DNA from: Miscanthus floridulus
Taxonomy: Eukaryota; Streptophyta; Magnoliopsida; Poales; Poaceae
Assembly (NCBI RefSeq): GCF_019320115.1
Contig: NC_089584.1
Location: 73,191,533-73,255,532 of the forward strand
DNA length: 64,000 nt
Direction: 5' to 3'
The stretch's first letter is position 1. Every line of letters starts with the position of its first letter. Of this stretch, positions 33,185 to 44,423 are shown one piece after another. Below the pieces are notes generated by a model. It was given only the letters and a program-made list of their open reading frames with translations. It was not told the origin of the DNA and ran no database searches. Both the position numbers and the translations under genes were made by a program.

Positions 33185-33540
33185 AACAACTAACCGGACG
33201 ATGGTCTGGTTGCGACCGAACACTAAAGGGTGAGTCTGATCAGTTCATTTGATCAACTGCAGTTGTCTAGTACTGACCAGACGCTGAGTGAAAAGTGATT
33301 GGACACTGAGTACCTACGTTCGGTCAACTCCAGAGTGGTTCTAGAGAAGGATTTTCTTGACTAGACGTGTTCGGTCAGTGCTGACTGGACGCTGGTTATG
33401 ATCCGGTAACTGACCGGATGCTAAATAGTGAAGTGACCGGACTCTAGGTGCCAACGTCCGGTCAACATTAGTAAGGTTCTAGAGAGCATTTTTCTTGACC
33501 GGACGCATCCGGTCAGTGCTGACCAGAGTGTCCGATCACC
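33185..33540 (+). repeat. Array of GACCGGACG / CGTCCGGTC inverted motifs in E LTR
   Basis: Diverged copies of TGACCGGACGC and its reverse complement recur roughly every 20-60 bp upstream of the TATA box. More copies lie in the post-pol spacer (about 38940-39235). Dense palindromic motifs in Sirevirus LTRs are known. Confidence 0.75.
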
Positions 33541-33589
33541 TCGTAGAGTGCTGACTCAACCTCCAAACATTATGTTTTGAATGAGGGGG

Positions 33590-33597
33590 TATAAATA
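33590..33597 (+). promoter_or_regulatory. E LTR TATA box
   Basis: TATAAATA directly after the motif array, about 710 bp before the LTR end. Confidence 0.7.
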
Positions 33598-34309
33598 CTT
33601 ACTCCACTCATCCAAGGGAGGTCTCTTGCCCATTTGTTCAGCTAAGAAACACGTTGAGAGTGCAAGGAAGAGCAAGAGCCTAGTGAGGTGATTTAGATTT
33701 GAGAATCCAAGATTAAGGTCCTCATTAGTGCAAGGAGAGTAGCAAGTGTGCATCCACCCTTCTCATTAGGCTTGTCGTGGTCAAGTGAGAGTTTGTGCTT
33801 GTTACTCTTGGTGATCGCCATCACCTAGATGGCTCGATGGTGATTGGGAGTTTGGTGATCATCCGGCGGAGCTTATGGATGACCCAACTCAAGTTGTGAG
33901 AGGTTGTGGGCGATTCACCGTGATGGAGTGTCGAAGAATCAGCCCATAGAGAGCACTTGATCCTTGCACGGATCAAGGGGGAGCTACACCCTTGCATGGG
34001 TGCTCCAATGAGTTCTAGTGGGGAGTGGTGACTCTTTGATACCTCGACAAAACATCACCATGTTTCTTTCCCTCTCTTTACTTTAAGCATTTACATTTGA
34101 GTAATTTATTTCATGTCTTTACATTCCTAGAATTGCCATGCTAGAGTAGGATTGAAGCTTAGGGTGCAAAACTTTTGTGCGGTAGAACAATAGAATCACA
34201 CTCTAGGCACAAGGGGTGAAGTGGGCTAAGTGTAGGACTTAATTATTGCAAAGAATTTAGAATTATCCCAATTCACCCCCCCCCTCTTAGGCTTCTTGAT
34301 CCTTTCAAT

Positions 34310-34321
34310 TGGTATCAGAGC
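34310..34321 (+). promoter_or_regulatory. E primer-binding site
   Basis: TGGTATCAGAGC two bases after the LTR end, matching initiator Met tRNA. Confidence 0.92.
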
Positions 34322-34360
34322 CTCATGCTCACTAAATTAGGCTTAACCGCCTAGAGAAAG

Positions 34361-35330
34361 ATGTCCCACGAGGATTGACCTCCTCCTATCTTTGAGGGAG
34401 GAAATCCATATGGAGGCTTATTTAGAAGCTTTAGATGTTGGAATTCTTAGAGCTACCTCACAAGGCTTCCCAAAACCTAAGGGTCCCACACACCATCAAG
34501 GCGATGAAGTTAATTACGAGAAATGGAATGCAAAGGCTAGAAACACCATCTTTAGAGGCCTTTGCAAAGATGTTTTTAACCACGTACAGAACCACAAGGA
34601 CACCCATGCACTATGGTCGGACATTTGTGCGCTCCATGAGGGAACTAAGAGTGAGTGTGAGGAACGCTACCACCTTGTTATGAAAAAGCTTAATTCATTT
34701 GAGATGCTTCCTAGGGAAAGTGCTAATGAAATGTATTCACACTTAAATGTTCTTGTAGAGGAAGTCAATGGGCTTGGACTCACACAAATGCAACCCTTTG
34801 ATGTTGTAAGAAAAATCTTTAGTGTACTTCCCATTGACAAATATGGGCATATTGTGACCGTGCTTCATCAAGGTGATCTTTCCACTACTACACCAACTGA
34901 AATATTGGGAAAGATCAATGCACATGAGATGTATATGCATATCATACTACAAGATGGCTCTTCTTCCACCAAGAAGAAAGACTTGGCATTCAAGGCTAGC
35001 CAAGAGAAGAAGGGCAAAGCAAGAGTTGAACATGAGAGCTCAAGTGATGATGAAATTGATGATGCAAGTCTTGCTCTCATGGTGAGAAGAACCACCAAGA
35101 TGCTTAAGAAGCTCACTAAGAATAGTGTCAAGTTTGATGGCAAGAAGAAGAAATTCTTCACTAGCAATAGAAGGAAGCCAATCTTTGAGATGGATTGCTA
35201 TAATTGTGGAGAACTTGGTCATCTAGCTCATCAATGCCCTAAGCCCAAGAAAGACAAGTACAAGAAGAAGTACAAGGGCAAGAAAGATGACTCAAGTGAT
35301 GAAGAAGTAGATGGTCAAGAAAGGATTATA
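34361..35330 (+). pseudogene. E gag (copia, frameshifted start)
   Basis: The likely original start is ATG at 34361 (MSHED), but TGA follows at codon 6 and the main frame is entered only after about 34400, so the N-terminus is broken. The open frame then runs through a UBN2/copia-gag-like region (YEKWNAKARNTIFRGL; CEERYHLVMKKLNSFEML) and a CCHC knuckle (CYNCGELGHLAHQC, 35196-35237), ending in a Lys-rich stretch. Gag forms the particle and packages the RNA. After DDSSDEE the sequence jumps straight to the region that normally follows the protease active site; see the integrase entry. Confidence 0.88.
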
Positions 35331-36281
35331 TTTGGTGACAATTCAAAGGGCAAAGTTCAAGGATTGGGCAAAGTTGCAATATCAAATGATCATTCAATAT
35401 CAAATGTGTTATATGTTGCTTCATTGAGCTTCAACTTACTATCCGTTGGTCAATTGTGTGATCTTAGCTTTCAATGCTTCTTTACCAAGAAGGAAGTGGT
35501 TGTATCGAAGAAAGATGATGATCAAGTTATATTCAAGGGCTTTAGATACAACAGCCTATATCTAGTGGATTTCACATCCGAAGATGCAAACTTGAAGACA
35601 TGCCTATTCACCAAAACATCACTTGGGTGGCTATGGCATAGAAGACTTGCACATGTTGGGATGAGCTCACTCAAGAAGCTAATGAAGAATGAATTGGTGA
35701 GAGGTTTGAAGGATGTGAAATTTGAGAAGGACAAGCTTTGTAGTGCATGTCAAGCTGGCAAGCAAGTTGCAAATACTCATCCAACAAAAGCTTACATGTC
35801 AACAACAAGAGTGCTAGAGCTCCTTCACATGGACCTATTTGGACCAACAACTTACAAGAGTTTGGGAGGAAATCTCTATTGTCTTGTGATAGTTGATGAC
35901 TACTCTAGATATACTTGGGTATTCTTTTTTCATGACAACACCGAAGTTGCATCATGTTTCAAGAAGTTTGCCAAGAGAGCACAAAATGAATTTGAAGTGA
36001 AGCTCAAGAAGATAAGAAGTGACAATGGAAAAGAATTTAACAACACAAATATTGAAGCATATTGTGATGAAGTTGGAATCAAGCATGAGGTCTCCACAAT
36101 AGATACTCCTCAATAAAATAGTGTAGTAGAGAGAAAGAACCGGACACTTATCACACTTGCAAGAATAATGCTTGATGAGTACAATACACCCAAAGCTCTA
36201 TGAGCGGAAGCTATCAACACCGCATGTTATGCATCCAACCGCCTATTTCTTCAAAAGTTTCTTGGCAAGACACCTTATGAG
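35331..36281 (+). pseudogene. E integrase with protease active site missing
   Basis: In the same frame as gag. It begins IIFGDNSKGKVQGLGK, the tail of the copia protease domain; the expected D-S/T-G active-site segment is absent. GAG-pre-integrase (LWHRRLAHVGMSSLKKLM...CSACQAGK, about 35630-35760) gives the HHCC motif. The core has LHMDLFGP (first Asp), VIVDDYSRYTWVFF and RSDNGKEF (second Asp, about 36020). Stops are TAA at 36114-36116 (CAA-to-TAA type) and TGA at 36201-36203 (TGG-to-TGA type). The enzyme would insert E DNA; this copy is dead. Confidence 0.9.
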
Positions 36282-37907
36282 TTGCTCAATGGGAAGAAGC
36301 CGGATGTATCTTTCTTCTGGGTGTTTGGTTGCAAATGCTACATCTACAAGAAGCGGCAACACCTAGGGAAGTTTCAAAGACATTGTGATATTGACATTCT
36401 TGTTGGTTACTCATCAAAGTCCAAAGCATATCAAGTATTTAATCATGCCACCGGCTTGGTTGAAGAAACATATGATGTGAAATTTAATGAATCTAACGGC
36501 TCCCAAGGAGCATATGTTAATCTTGATGATGTAGGTGATGAACCATTGAGGGAGGCTATGAAGAACATTTTGATTGGAGACATCAAGCCCAAAGATGATG
36601 AAGATGATGAAGATGATGTACAAGTGATTGATCCACCTTCTTCATCAAATGTGCCACAAGATGGTGATAAAGATGGGAGAGTAGAAAATGAAGATACTCA
36701 TGTCTCTCATGATCAAATGGTGGCACAAGCTCAAGATGTTGATGCTCCACAACCTCCCCATCAAGTGGTTGATAGAAGAAATTCACCCCTACTACAAGCA
36801 CATCCACAAGATCTCATCATAGGGAGTCCTTCAAAGGGTGTAATGATTCACTCTCAAAAACTTGCTTCATTTATGGAACATCACTCTTTTGTCTCTTGCG
36901 TTGAACCTAAGAATGTAGAAGAAGCTCTTCAAGATTCGAATTGGATAAATGACATGCATGAAGAGTTGAACAACTTCACCCACAATAAAGTTTGGACTCT
37001 TGAAGAGTGACCACAAGGTGCAAGAATCATTGGAACAAAGTGGGTGTTCCACAACAAGCATGATGATCAAGGCATTGTGGTGAGAAACAAGGCAAGACTA
37101 GTTGCAAATGGGTTCTCTCAAGTTGAAGGGTTGGATTTTGGAGAGACCTTTGCACCGGTTGCAAGACTTGAAGCCATTTGTATCCTCCTTGCATATGCAT
37201 CGCATCATGAAATGAAATTATATCAAATGGATGTTAAAAGTGCATTTTTAAATGGCTTCATAAATGAACTAGTCTATGTTGATCAATCTCCTAGGTTTAA
37301 AGACCCTAGATATCCTAACCATGTTTATAGGTTGTCCAAGGCGCTATATGGGCTTAAGCAAGCCCCAAGATCTTGGTATGAGCGCCTTTGGGATTTCCTC
37401 ATTGAGAAGGGCTTTACCATTGGGAAGGTCGACACCACACTATTCACTAAGAAGCTTCATGGAGAAATCTTCATTTATCAAGTATACGTTGATGATATCA
37501 TATTTGGATCATCAAATGAAGATTATTGCAAAGAGTTTGGTGAATTGATGTCGAAGGAGTTTGAGATGTCTATGATTGGAGAGCTTATATTCTTTCTTGG
37601 ATTTCAAGTCAAGCAAATGAGAGAGGGGATTTTTATCTCTCAAGAGAAGTATACCAAGGACCTTCTCAAGAGGTTCAAAATAGATGAATGTAAGCCAATC
37701 AAGACACCAATGCCATCTAATGGACATCTCGACCTAGATGAGGGAGGTAAATTGGTTGATCAAACTCTCTATCATTCTATGATTGGTAGCTTGTTATATT
37801 TGACTGCATCTAGGCCCGACATCATGTTTAGTGTGTGTATGTGTGCTAGATTTCAAGCTAGTCCTAAGGAGGCTCATATGGTTGCCGTTAAAAGAATCCA
37901 TAGGTAA
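36282..37907 (+). pseudogene. E reverse transcriptase (copia)
   Basis: The frame continues (LLNGKKPDVSFFWVFGCKCY, integrase end) through an acidic linker with GAT/GAA repeats (about 36590-36620), then RT: LYQMDVKSAFLNG (about 37220), ALYGLKQAPRSWYE and the active site YVDDIIFGS (YVDD at 37485-37496), followed by FLGFQVKQ and SLLYLTASRPDIMF. Catalytic residues look intact. Breaks are TGA at 37008-37010 (CGA-to-TGA type) and TAA at 37905-37907. It copies RNA to DNA. Confidence 0.92.
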
Positions 37908-38444
37908 CTTAAGCACACACCAAGCATTGGTCTTTGGTATCCCAAAGGAGCTAGATTTCAACTAGTTGGCTATTCCGATTCAGATTATGCCGGTTGTGAA
38001 ATTGATAGAAAAAGCACATCCACGCGGGTGCCATTTGCTTGGTTGATCACTAGTGTCTTGGACCTCCAAGAAGCAAAATAGTATGGCTTTGTCCACCGCC
38101 GAAGCGGAATACATTGCCGCAGGTGCTTGTTGTGCACAAATTCTTTACGTGAAGCAAACTTTGCTAGACTATGGTGTAGTTCTAGAAAAGTACCTCTTTT
38201 GTGTGACAATGAGAGCGCGGTAAAGCTTGCTAATAATCTAGTTCAACACTCTCACACCAAGCACATAGATATCTGCCATCACTTTCTTAGAGATCATATT
38301 GCTAAAAATGATATATCACTAGAAGGTATAAGGACCGAGGATCAATTGCCAAATATCTTCACTAAACTGCTAGATGAGGCTACATTTTGTCGGTTGAGAA
38401 ATGAGCTCAATGTGCTTGATTTTAGTAACTTCACTAAAAGATGA
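37908..38444 (+). pseudogene. E RNase H (copia, frameshifted)
   Basis: Continues LVGYSDSDYAGCEIDRKSTS (first catalytic Asp), then two or more frameshifts between about 38025 and 38180 spread the middle (TAEAEYIAAGACC) over other frames. The last part (LLCDNESAVKLANNLVQHSHTKHIDICHHFLRDHI) is open to TGA at 38442-38444. It removes the RNA strand during replication. Broken. Confidence 0.88.
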
Positions 38445-39634
38445 GCTTATGTTGTCCCTTGCATTGCATTGTAATATAATACATGTTTTATTTTTAGTAA
38501 TGCACTTAGGGCTTGTCTAACATGGTTAAGATAAATGCCGAAAAGCATGTGAAGAAGATTAACCTTGGATCAAACTTGACAAGCAACTAGAATTACTTAC
38601 AAGTATTGCATTGCATGTGCAAGTGTGTTGCTTTGTCGTTTCTTTTCGGTTATCTTTTGAGCACTCGCTATGTTTGTCCACAAGTAGGGAGAGCATCTGA
38701 AGCTTCTATTGATCATAAAACCCTATTGTGTGACCACATGTTGCTCCTCGCCCCTTTTATTGCAAATTTTCTTAAAAAGAATTATAGCTCAAGGCAAAAT
38801 ATTTTTAAAAAATTGAGGGTTTGAGAGAGGACACTCACATCAGTCCCAATTGGTGTTTATTTAGGTCTTATTAAAATTAGGACTTGATTTGGAACAGGCA
38901 ACATGAAGGAACATTAAAGATTCACTGAAAAATGGCAATCGGATGCTGCACCGGACTCTGCTTCTAGTGTCTAGTTAGTTCATAGGAGGTGAATAGAAGT
39001 AGCTTAGGAGTGATCGAACGCTGAAACAATGCTCATCCTACGTCCGGTGTAAAGATGTCCCATGTCCGGTCAAATGAAGAAGACGAACTCAAGATTGACC
39101 GGACTCTGGCTATGTCCGGTCAAGGGTAATCGGACGCATTCGATCGTGATTTGAGGGGTTTTGGACCTCTTTGTTGTCGACCGAACTCTAGGTGGCAGCG
39201 TCTGGTCGTTGCCACCGGTGCGTCCGGTCAGTGGAAATCAAGTGGATCCAGATTTCTTTCCTTTTCTTATCCATCACATGGGGGCCACCTTAAATAGTTC
39301 CTCTTCCCGCACCCACACCGCCGTGCCTATCTCGCCCGCACCCATGCTGCCCTAATCCCATGCCACCGCATCTCCTGCCATCGTGCAGCCACACCGCCTG
39401 CACCGACCTCGTCCACGCCCACACTGCCTCACGCTGTTGTGCCCACGCTCGCAATGCCACACCAGTGCCGCCATCTGACCCAGTGCCTGCTCCACACCTG
39501 CCTCGCATCACTGTGCCCACGCCTGTCTCAGCCGCGTCACCTGCCCACGCTATCGTGGCCCCTGCCGTCGCGCTCCACGCTGCGCACCAGAGCCATCTAC
39601 TACCTCACGTGCCTACATTGCACTGCCACCGCGT
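38445..39634 (+). other. E post-pol spacer
   Basis: AT-rich to about 38900, then CCGGTC-type motifs (38940-39235) and a strongly C-rich stretch (39300-39630) with frames on both strands but no recognised domain. No gene called. Confidence 0.6.
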
Positions 39635-40504
39635 TGATCAGGACATGACAGCCATGCATACAACCATGTTTGGTGCATGGTATGGCAAGGTAGGAGGCCA
39701 GCAAGGGTGTCCAAGTCAAGAAGGAGGCCCGAGGCTAATTCGGTTCGAGTCCCCGAGGTGGAGGGCCAAAGCAACTCAAGTTCGAGGCCATCTTAGATTC
39801 TAGGACCAGTCTGCCTTAAACTAGTCACCCAGGATGCATCCGGACTCCATTTTGGACGATCCACATATGGTTGGAAATCTAATTTGATAAGGAAGCCAAT
39901 GCAAGTGGTCTTATGTGAAAAGTCCTTCGGAATCAACGGGAATCGTTGAAACAAGTCAGCGTCTAGAATCTGACAGGGTGCTACGACACCGTCTTTTGGT
40001 CTGTTGGACCGTGTATCGTGTTTGGGCCCATTAGGGGGCGCGTCCCAGGGGTGATGCCCAAGACTCTATAAATAGCAGCCATCGCTCTCCTTAGGGTTTG
40101 GATTTTGTTTAGTTCTTGATTTCCTTATGAAATAGACATCGTTTTGCTGCAGCTATGCTGCCAAGGCTGCTTGCTGTGAACCAGGGCCCTATTCCTTGAT
40201 CTTGTTCGCCTATGGTGATTAGTCCTTTCGAATAAAGACTTGAACTCCTTGTTATCATAAGCCTCATATTTATTTGTAATTTTAGATTGCATTCATCCCA
40301 TTCTTGCTTGTGTTCTCGATTCGCTTGCAGGAAAGCCTTCTCAGTGAGGTCAATCATGTTCGCGTGGTTGATAACCAATGGAGCAGTAATGTAATAGTTG
40401 CGGGGGTCCGAATCAGTCTTGGTTTGAAGCCTAGATCATGAACGTCGAGTCTCCACCAATCAATGCTATCATACCTTTCAGAGGATTGAGCCTAGTCTAT
40501 ATCA
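39635..40504 (+). mobile_element. Solo LTR of the element D family, inserted in E
   Basis: 870 bp, matching the D LTRs in the opposite orientation. It starts TGATCAGGACATGA and ends TCTATATCA. The flanks CGCGT (39630-39634) and CGTGT (40505-40509) look like a duplication with one change. TATA box TATAAATA at 40067-40074. Confidence 0.87.
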
Positions 40505-40878
40505 CGTGTTTCCTTGGCCACTGCACCACTTTGCGCCGAAACCCTAACCCTAGCTCTTGCCGATCCTGGTGGTGCCCCGTAGTCTTTTCCTTTGTTGATT
40601 GGTCATCGAATAGTTGGATTTCATTAGGTAGCAAGCCATCACTTTCAATTCCTTATCTACTGCTTGCTTCTTAGGGTTTCGCACCTCTAGATGAATATAG
40701 TGATTATTTATATATCCTATCTATTCTATCGTGCAGCGAGTCGGTGCTCTTGTGGTTGTCTTTGTAGTTGTCAATAAACTCGAGGCCAAGCCCACGAGTA
40801 TAGATCAAGGCCAAGCCTCGTGAGTGTCAGTCGACTATTGTTTTCTATTAGTGGTAGTAATTCTCATCAGCTTCAGCA
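40505..40878 (+). other. E spacer before env-like frame
   Basis: Continuation of the E post-pol region after the solo LTR. It contains AAACCCTAACCCTAG (40541-40555) and no frame of note. Confidence 0.5.
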
Positions 40879-43400
40879 ATGGCACATTGCAAGAATGCCG
40901 AAGGTGGTCCCGGTGATGAGGATATAAGGCCTCCGCCTCGCCTGACTACTCAGGAGAAAGGCTAAGAAGACTACTACGAAGAAGTAGAAGTTTGCTGATG
41001 TAGAGACAGAGGGAGCAGCAGCAGTGGTAGCCACCGCAGAGTGAGCAGAGAGGTGGATCTAGGAGTGGTGTTCGCACAGCCAATCAGCTATCACCAACTC
41101 AGAGGGCCACTATTGAGAGGGTTGAGAGTCATCATGGTAGTCCACCTAGGAATATCATGCTTGGAGGACGATGTATCACTTTAGAGGAGAGTTAGCCTTA
41201 GAGGGAGACTATTGAGCAGCAGACATAGCCAGCAGAGCAGATAGAGGGTGCTTAGCAGGTAGAGTAGACTGAGGAGATAGAGCAGGCAACACAGCCATAG
41301 CTTTGTTGCTCTGGTTGTACATGCACTCAGGTGTCACCAAGGCCTAAGACATAGAGGAGGGACTCTCGTCCACCTCCTAGACCATAGGGTCTGCCTCTGG
41401 TTGTTCACCTTGACTTGAGGGTAGCCACAGCTAGATAGGTGCAGCAGCTCCGCTTTGTGTAGTTTGAGGACTGGTTCCCACTGAGGCGGGATGAGCGTGT
41501 GTCAGAGTACTTCTACATAGTACTGCAGAAGGATTTCTACAATGCATATCTTAATAGTGGAGTTGCCTTTAGATCTTAGAGAGTCTGCTCCTTAGAGTCA
41601 CTAGTTGTAGCTGTAGGCGAGCAGATCCGTCCTCACCTTTCCTATCTGCCAGGCTTGATAGATCTTCTTGGATGGACTAGCCGCTTTGTTCTGTCAAGGG
41701 TCTGTGAGTTCTACTCCTCTCTTTGGATTGGCCCAAGGCATAGGTTCATTCACTTTGCATTCAGAGGCCATGACTATAGGCTCTAGAGCTCGAGGGTTAG
41801 AGAGATTCTTAAGATTCTAGAGTCACCTATTCGCCTTCACAAGGTTTGCTATGGTCAGACAGAGCCTTCGAGATGGCCTCATGGCGGACTTGTGCCACCT
41901 ACAAAAATTGTTAGACCTTACTTCATAGAGCCATTTGGCGAGGGGTCGAGCAGGACAACATGTGACCTTAATCCTATAGCTCGGCTTCTTGATGCTATTA
42001 TGAGGAGGACTCTGCTCCCGAGGATAGGTTACCATGAGGGTTTGACTCACATTCAGTTGTGGCTAGTGTATCACCTAGTATCTCAGTCTGTCTTTGATAT
42101 TTGGGATGTGGTACTTTTAGAGATGGAGGATACACTAGTAGAGGGCTTCAGAGGTCACCATCAGCTGACGTATGCTCATTGGATCACTTTCCTAATCAGA
42201 AAGGCAGTTACATAGAAGTCTCCTGAGACAATGGCAGAGTACATAGGTGCTACTACTGAGTTTTCACCATATAACATGACTCAGATGCTACGTCATAGTA
42301 GTGCGATGACACCTTGCCAGTCGAGTCATTTCCTAGAGGTATAGGAGACAGCAACCCAGCAGGATGAGATTATCAGGGGCATTGCAGCGATAGAGGAGGA
42401 GCAACTTGATGCACAGCAGGCGGATGTGATTGAGAGCGACCCGAGTGCTAGCTCTAATGATGACTATTAGCCTATTCCACATATGGCTCCTCGACCACAC
42501 GATAGAGAGGCCAGTGGCTCTAGCTTCGCTGCACCACAGCCACCGCAGATAGATCCAGCACTTCTTGTAGTACTTGAGTGGATGAGACAGGACTACGCAT
42601 GCTAGGCATAGGAGACAGCAGCTACGCTTGCACAGGTTTAGGCTCGATAGGATGAGTTTTAGAGGTAGCAGTAGGCCATGTAGTAGCAGCAGCTTGTGAT
42701 TCAGCAGCAGTTACTTGGCTTCATGCAGCATGTTTTCACTGCTATTAGAGTTGCTCCTTAGTAGTCTACACCTCAGTTAGGTTGGCCTACTACTACCACT
42801 CTAGTGACTCCAGTTGTATAGCCCAATGGGCTTCAGAGTCAAGGACCACTAGCTACTCAGTTTGCTTCACCCATAGAGTAGGTGTCCTAGTGGTTTGCTT
42901 CACCAATGATAGCTTAGGGTCCTCACTTCACTCCTATAGTTACAGGCTTCACTCTAACTCAAAGTTCTTCAATGTTAGTGATGGACACCCCAGTCTCCAG
43001 GAGTCTCGGTGCTATCTTCTATGAGCTTATAGGGTAGCCTACACCTCTAGAGTTATGTGTCCCTATCCCTACCATAGTTGCTCCAATTACCAGGACTACT
43101 GAGATGATCCCATCGTCTGTTGCTTCATTCGATCCACCTCAGACTATCACTCCTACACTTGAGGTTTCAGCGACAGCAACAGCAGCAGATGTGGCTCCAC
43201 TTCCTATAGTGATACTTCTAGAGTCATAGGCCACGCCAGTCACTGAGCAGACCCAGACCGCTTCACCTTCACTTCTAGTGATAGAGGGTCAGACCGCTCA
43301 GAGTTTAGGGTCAGAGGATGCTGCTGCTTAGTTTTAGATTTCTCACCGCACCTCAGCGCTCGACTCGTCTGCTCCTATTCCATCATTCAACCCTTAGGTT
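40879..43400 (+). pseudogene. E env-like frame (Sirevirus third ORF, heavily decayed)
   Basis: Begins ATGGCACATTGC at 40879 (MAHCKNAEGGPGDED) and can be followed with changes of frame and many stops, mostly TAG, to about 43400. The clearest open part is 41892-42215 (PPTKIVRPYFIEPFGEGSSR...GLTHIQLWLVYHLVSQSVFD). Gln-rich stretches follow (about 42600-42740), where many CAG codons sit beside TAGs. Position after pol and before a run of AGGGGGAG motifs fits the Sirevirus env-like ORF. I see no convincing transmembrane or signal segment. Whether such frames act as envelopes in plants is unproven. Confidence 0.65.
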
Positions 43401-43411
43401 TTGGTGCTTGA

Positions 43412-43862
43412 CACCAAAGGGGGAGAGGGAGCAAGTATGTTAGATCTAGGGGGAGCGTGTGATTTAGGGGGAGGATGTGTGATTCATTACTTTTGGTTCT
43501 TTATGTGTGATACTTTGTGCATTCAAGTTTTCTTTCATGCATTGCATTACATACTTGTGATGGTGAGACTTATATGACATGTGTGCTCTCTACATTGATA
43601 TCTGTATATATGTCATGTCACTTGGTTATGCTCATTTGCTTTGCTTCCGCATTTTACTCTGATTCAAATGAGCTTTACTTTATGTACTCCTACTTAATTC
43701 ATATCTATTGAGTACACCATGTTGACTTGGGTCATATAAGCATGTCTAACCCCTTTGCTCTTATTGTCAAAAGCTTATATGAACCAAGCATGTTGAAAAC
43801 CTCACTAATCTCTTCTACATACTTGAGGTTGTGTTGTCATCAATCACCAAAAAGGGGGAGAT
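43412..43862 (+). promoter_or_regulatory. E multiple polypurine-tract motifs
   Basis: AAAGGGGGAG-type runs occur at about 43418, 43449 and 43468, and the LTR-adjacent tract AAAAAGGGGGAGAT lies just before 43863. Repeated tracts are a Sirevirus feature. Confidence 0.8.
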
Positions 43863-44363
43863 TGAAAGCATCTAGGCCCCTAGTTGGGTTTTAGTGATTA
43901 ATGACAATATGAGATTACTATGACTAACATGTGTTTTGTAGAGGCAATTTGAGTTAGGTCATGGTAATGGCAATGGATAGGGAAATCATGGTTGTCATGC
44001 CCCTGACAATGAAAATCATTTTGGTTTTCAAAGGATGGATGACAAGGTTAAGGATGGACTTGTTCTAAGTGTCGTTTAGTGATAGAGAGACACTTAGAGT
44101 AGTTTAGGACTTTGTTTTTCCTTTGGCCATACTATTAAGGGGGATATGGACTAGTAGCTTGACCTAGGTGAATCTAGTGGGTTAGGTGTCATGCACACTT
44201 GTCAAAACTAGCACTATATAGCTCAAGAGTAGCCCTAAGATCAATTGGAGCAAACTTCATTCACATAGGATTTTGAGTTGGAAGTGAATGGAGGGTCAAA
44301 TAACTGATTGGACGCTGGTCTGGTTACGACCGAACGCTGAAGGGTGAGCCGGTCAGTTCATTT
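43863..44363 (+). repeat. E 3' LTR, truncated
   Basis: Matches the first 500 bp of the 5' LTR (32750 onward), then stops within the CGGTCAGTTCATTT segment. The motif array, TATA box and R-U5 are missing. Confidence 0.9.
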
Positions 44364-44423
44364 TGAAAGCATCTAGGCCCCTAGTTGGGTTTTGGTGATT
44401 AATGACAATACGAGATTACTATG
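44364..44423 (+). repeat. Start of a second Sirevirus LTR (60 bp stub)
   Basis: Repeats the first 60 bases of the E LTR (TGAAAGCATCTAGGCCCC...). It is cut by element G; the last five bases CTATG would be G's left target duplication. The rest of this LTR should lie beyond G, outside the window. Confidence 0.8.

Larger units (their letters stand above)
32750..34307 (+). repeat. E 5' LTR
   Basis: 1,558 bp, starting TGAAAGCATCC and ending CCTTTCA, followed by the primer-binding site. Contains an array of CGGTCA/TGACCGGAC motifs and a TATA box. Confidence 0.92.
32750..44363 (+). mobile_element. Element E: Sirevirus-type Ty1/copia retrotransposon
   Basis: Contains a 5' LTR (32750-34307), Met-tRNA primer site, gag, copia-order pol (integrase before RT), a long post-pol region with an env-like frame, several AGGGGGAG motifs, a polypurine tract and a truncated 3' LTR (43863-44363). 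Integrase-before-RT order is diagnostic of copia; an env-like frame after pol and multiple polypurine tracts are Sirevirus traits. A solo LTR (39635-40504) is nested in the post-pol region. The bases before the 5' LTR are GTGCG; the matching right-hand duplication cannot be seen because the 3' end is rearranged. Confidence 0.9.

Noticed and set aside
39360..39803. 147-codon frame in the C-rich Sirevirus spacer
   Set aside because: Composition-driven (Pro/His/Ala-rich) and it runs into the solo LTR at 39635, so it joins two unrelated sequences.
40541..40555. Telomere-like AAACCCTAACCCTAG
   Set aside because: Only about two units, within the Sirevirus spacer; too short for an interstitial telomere.
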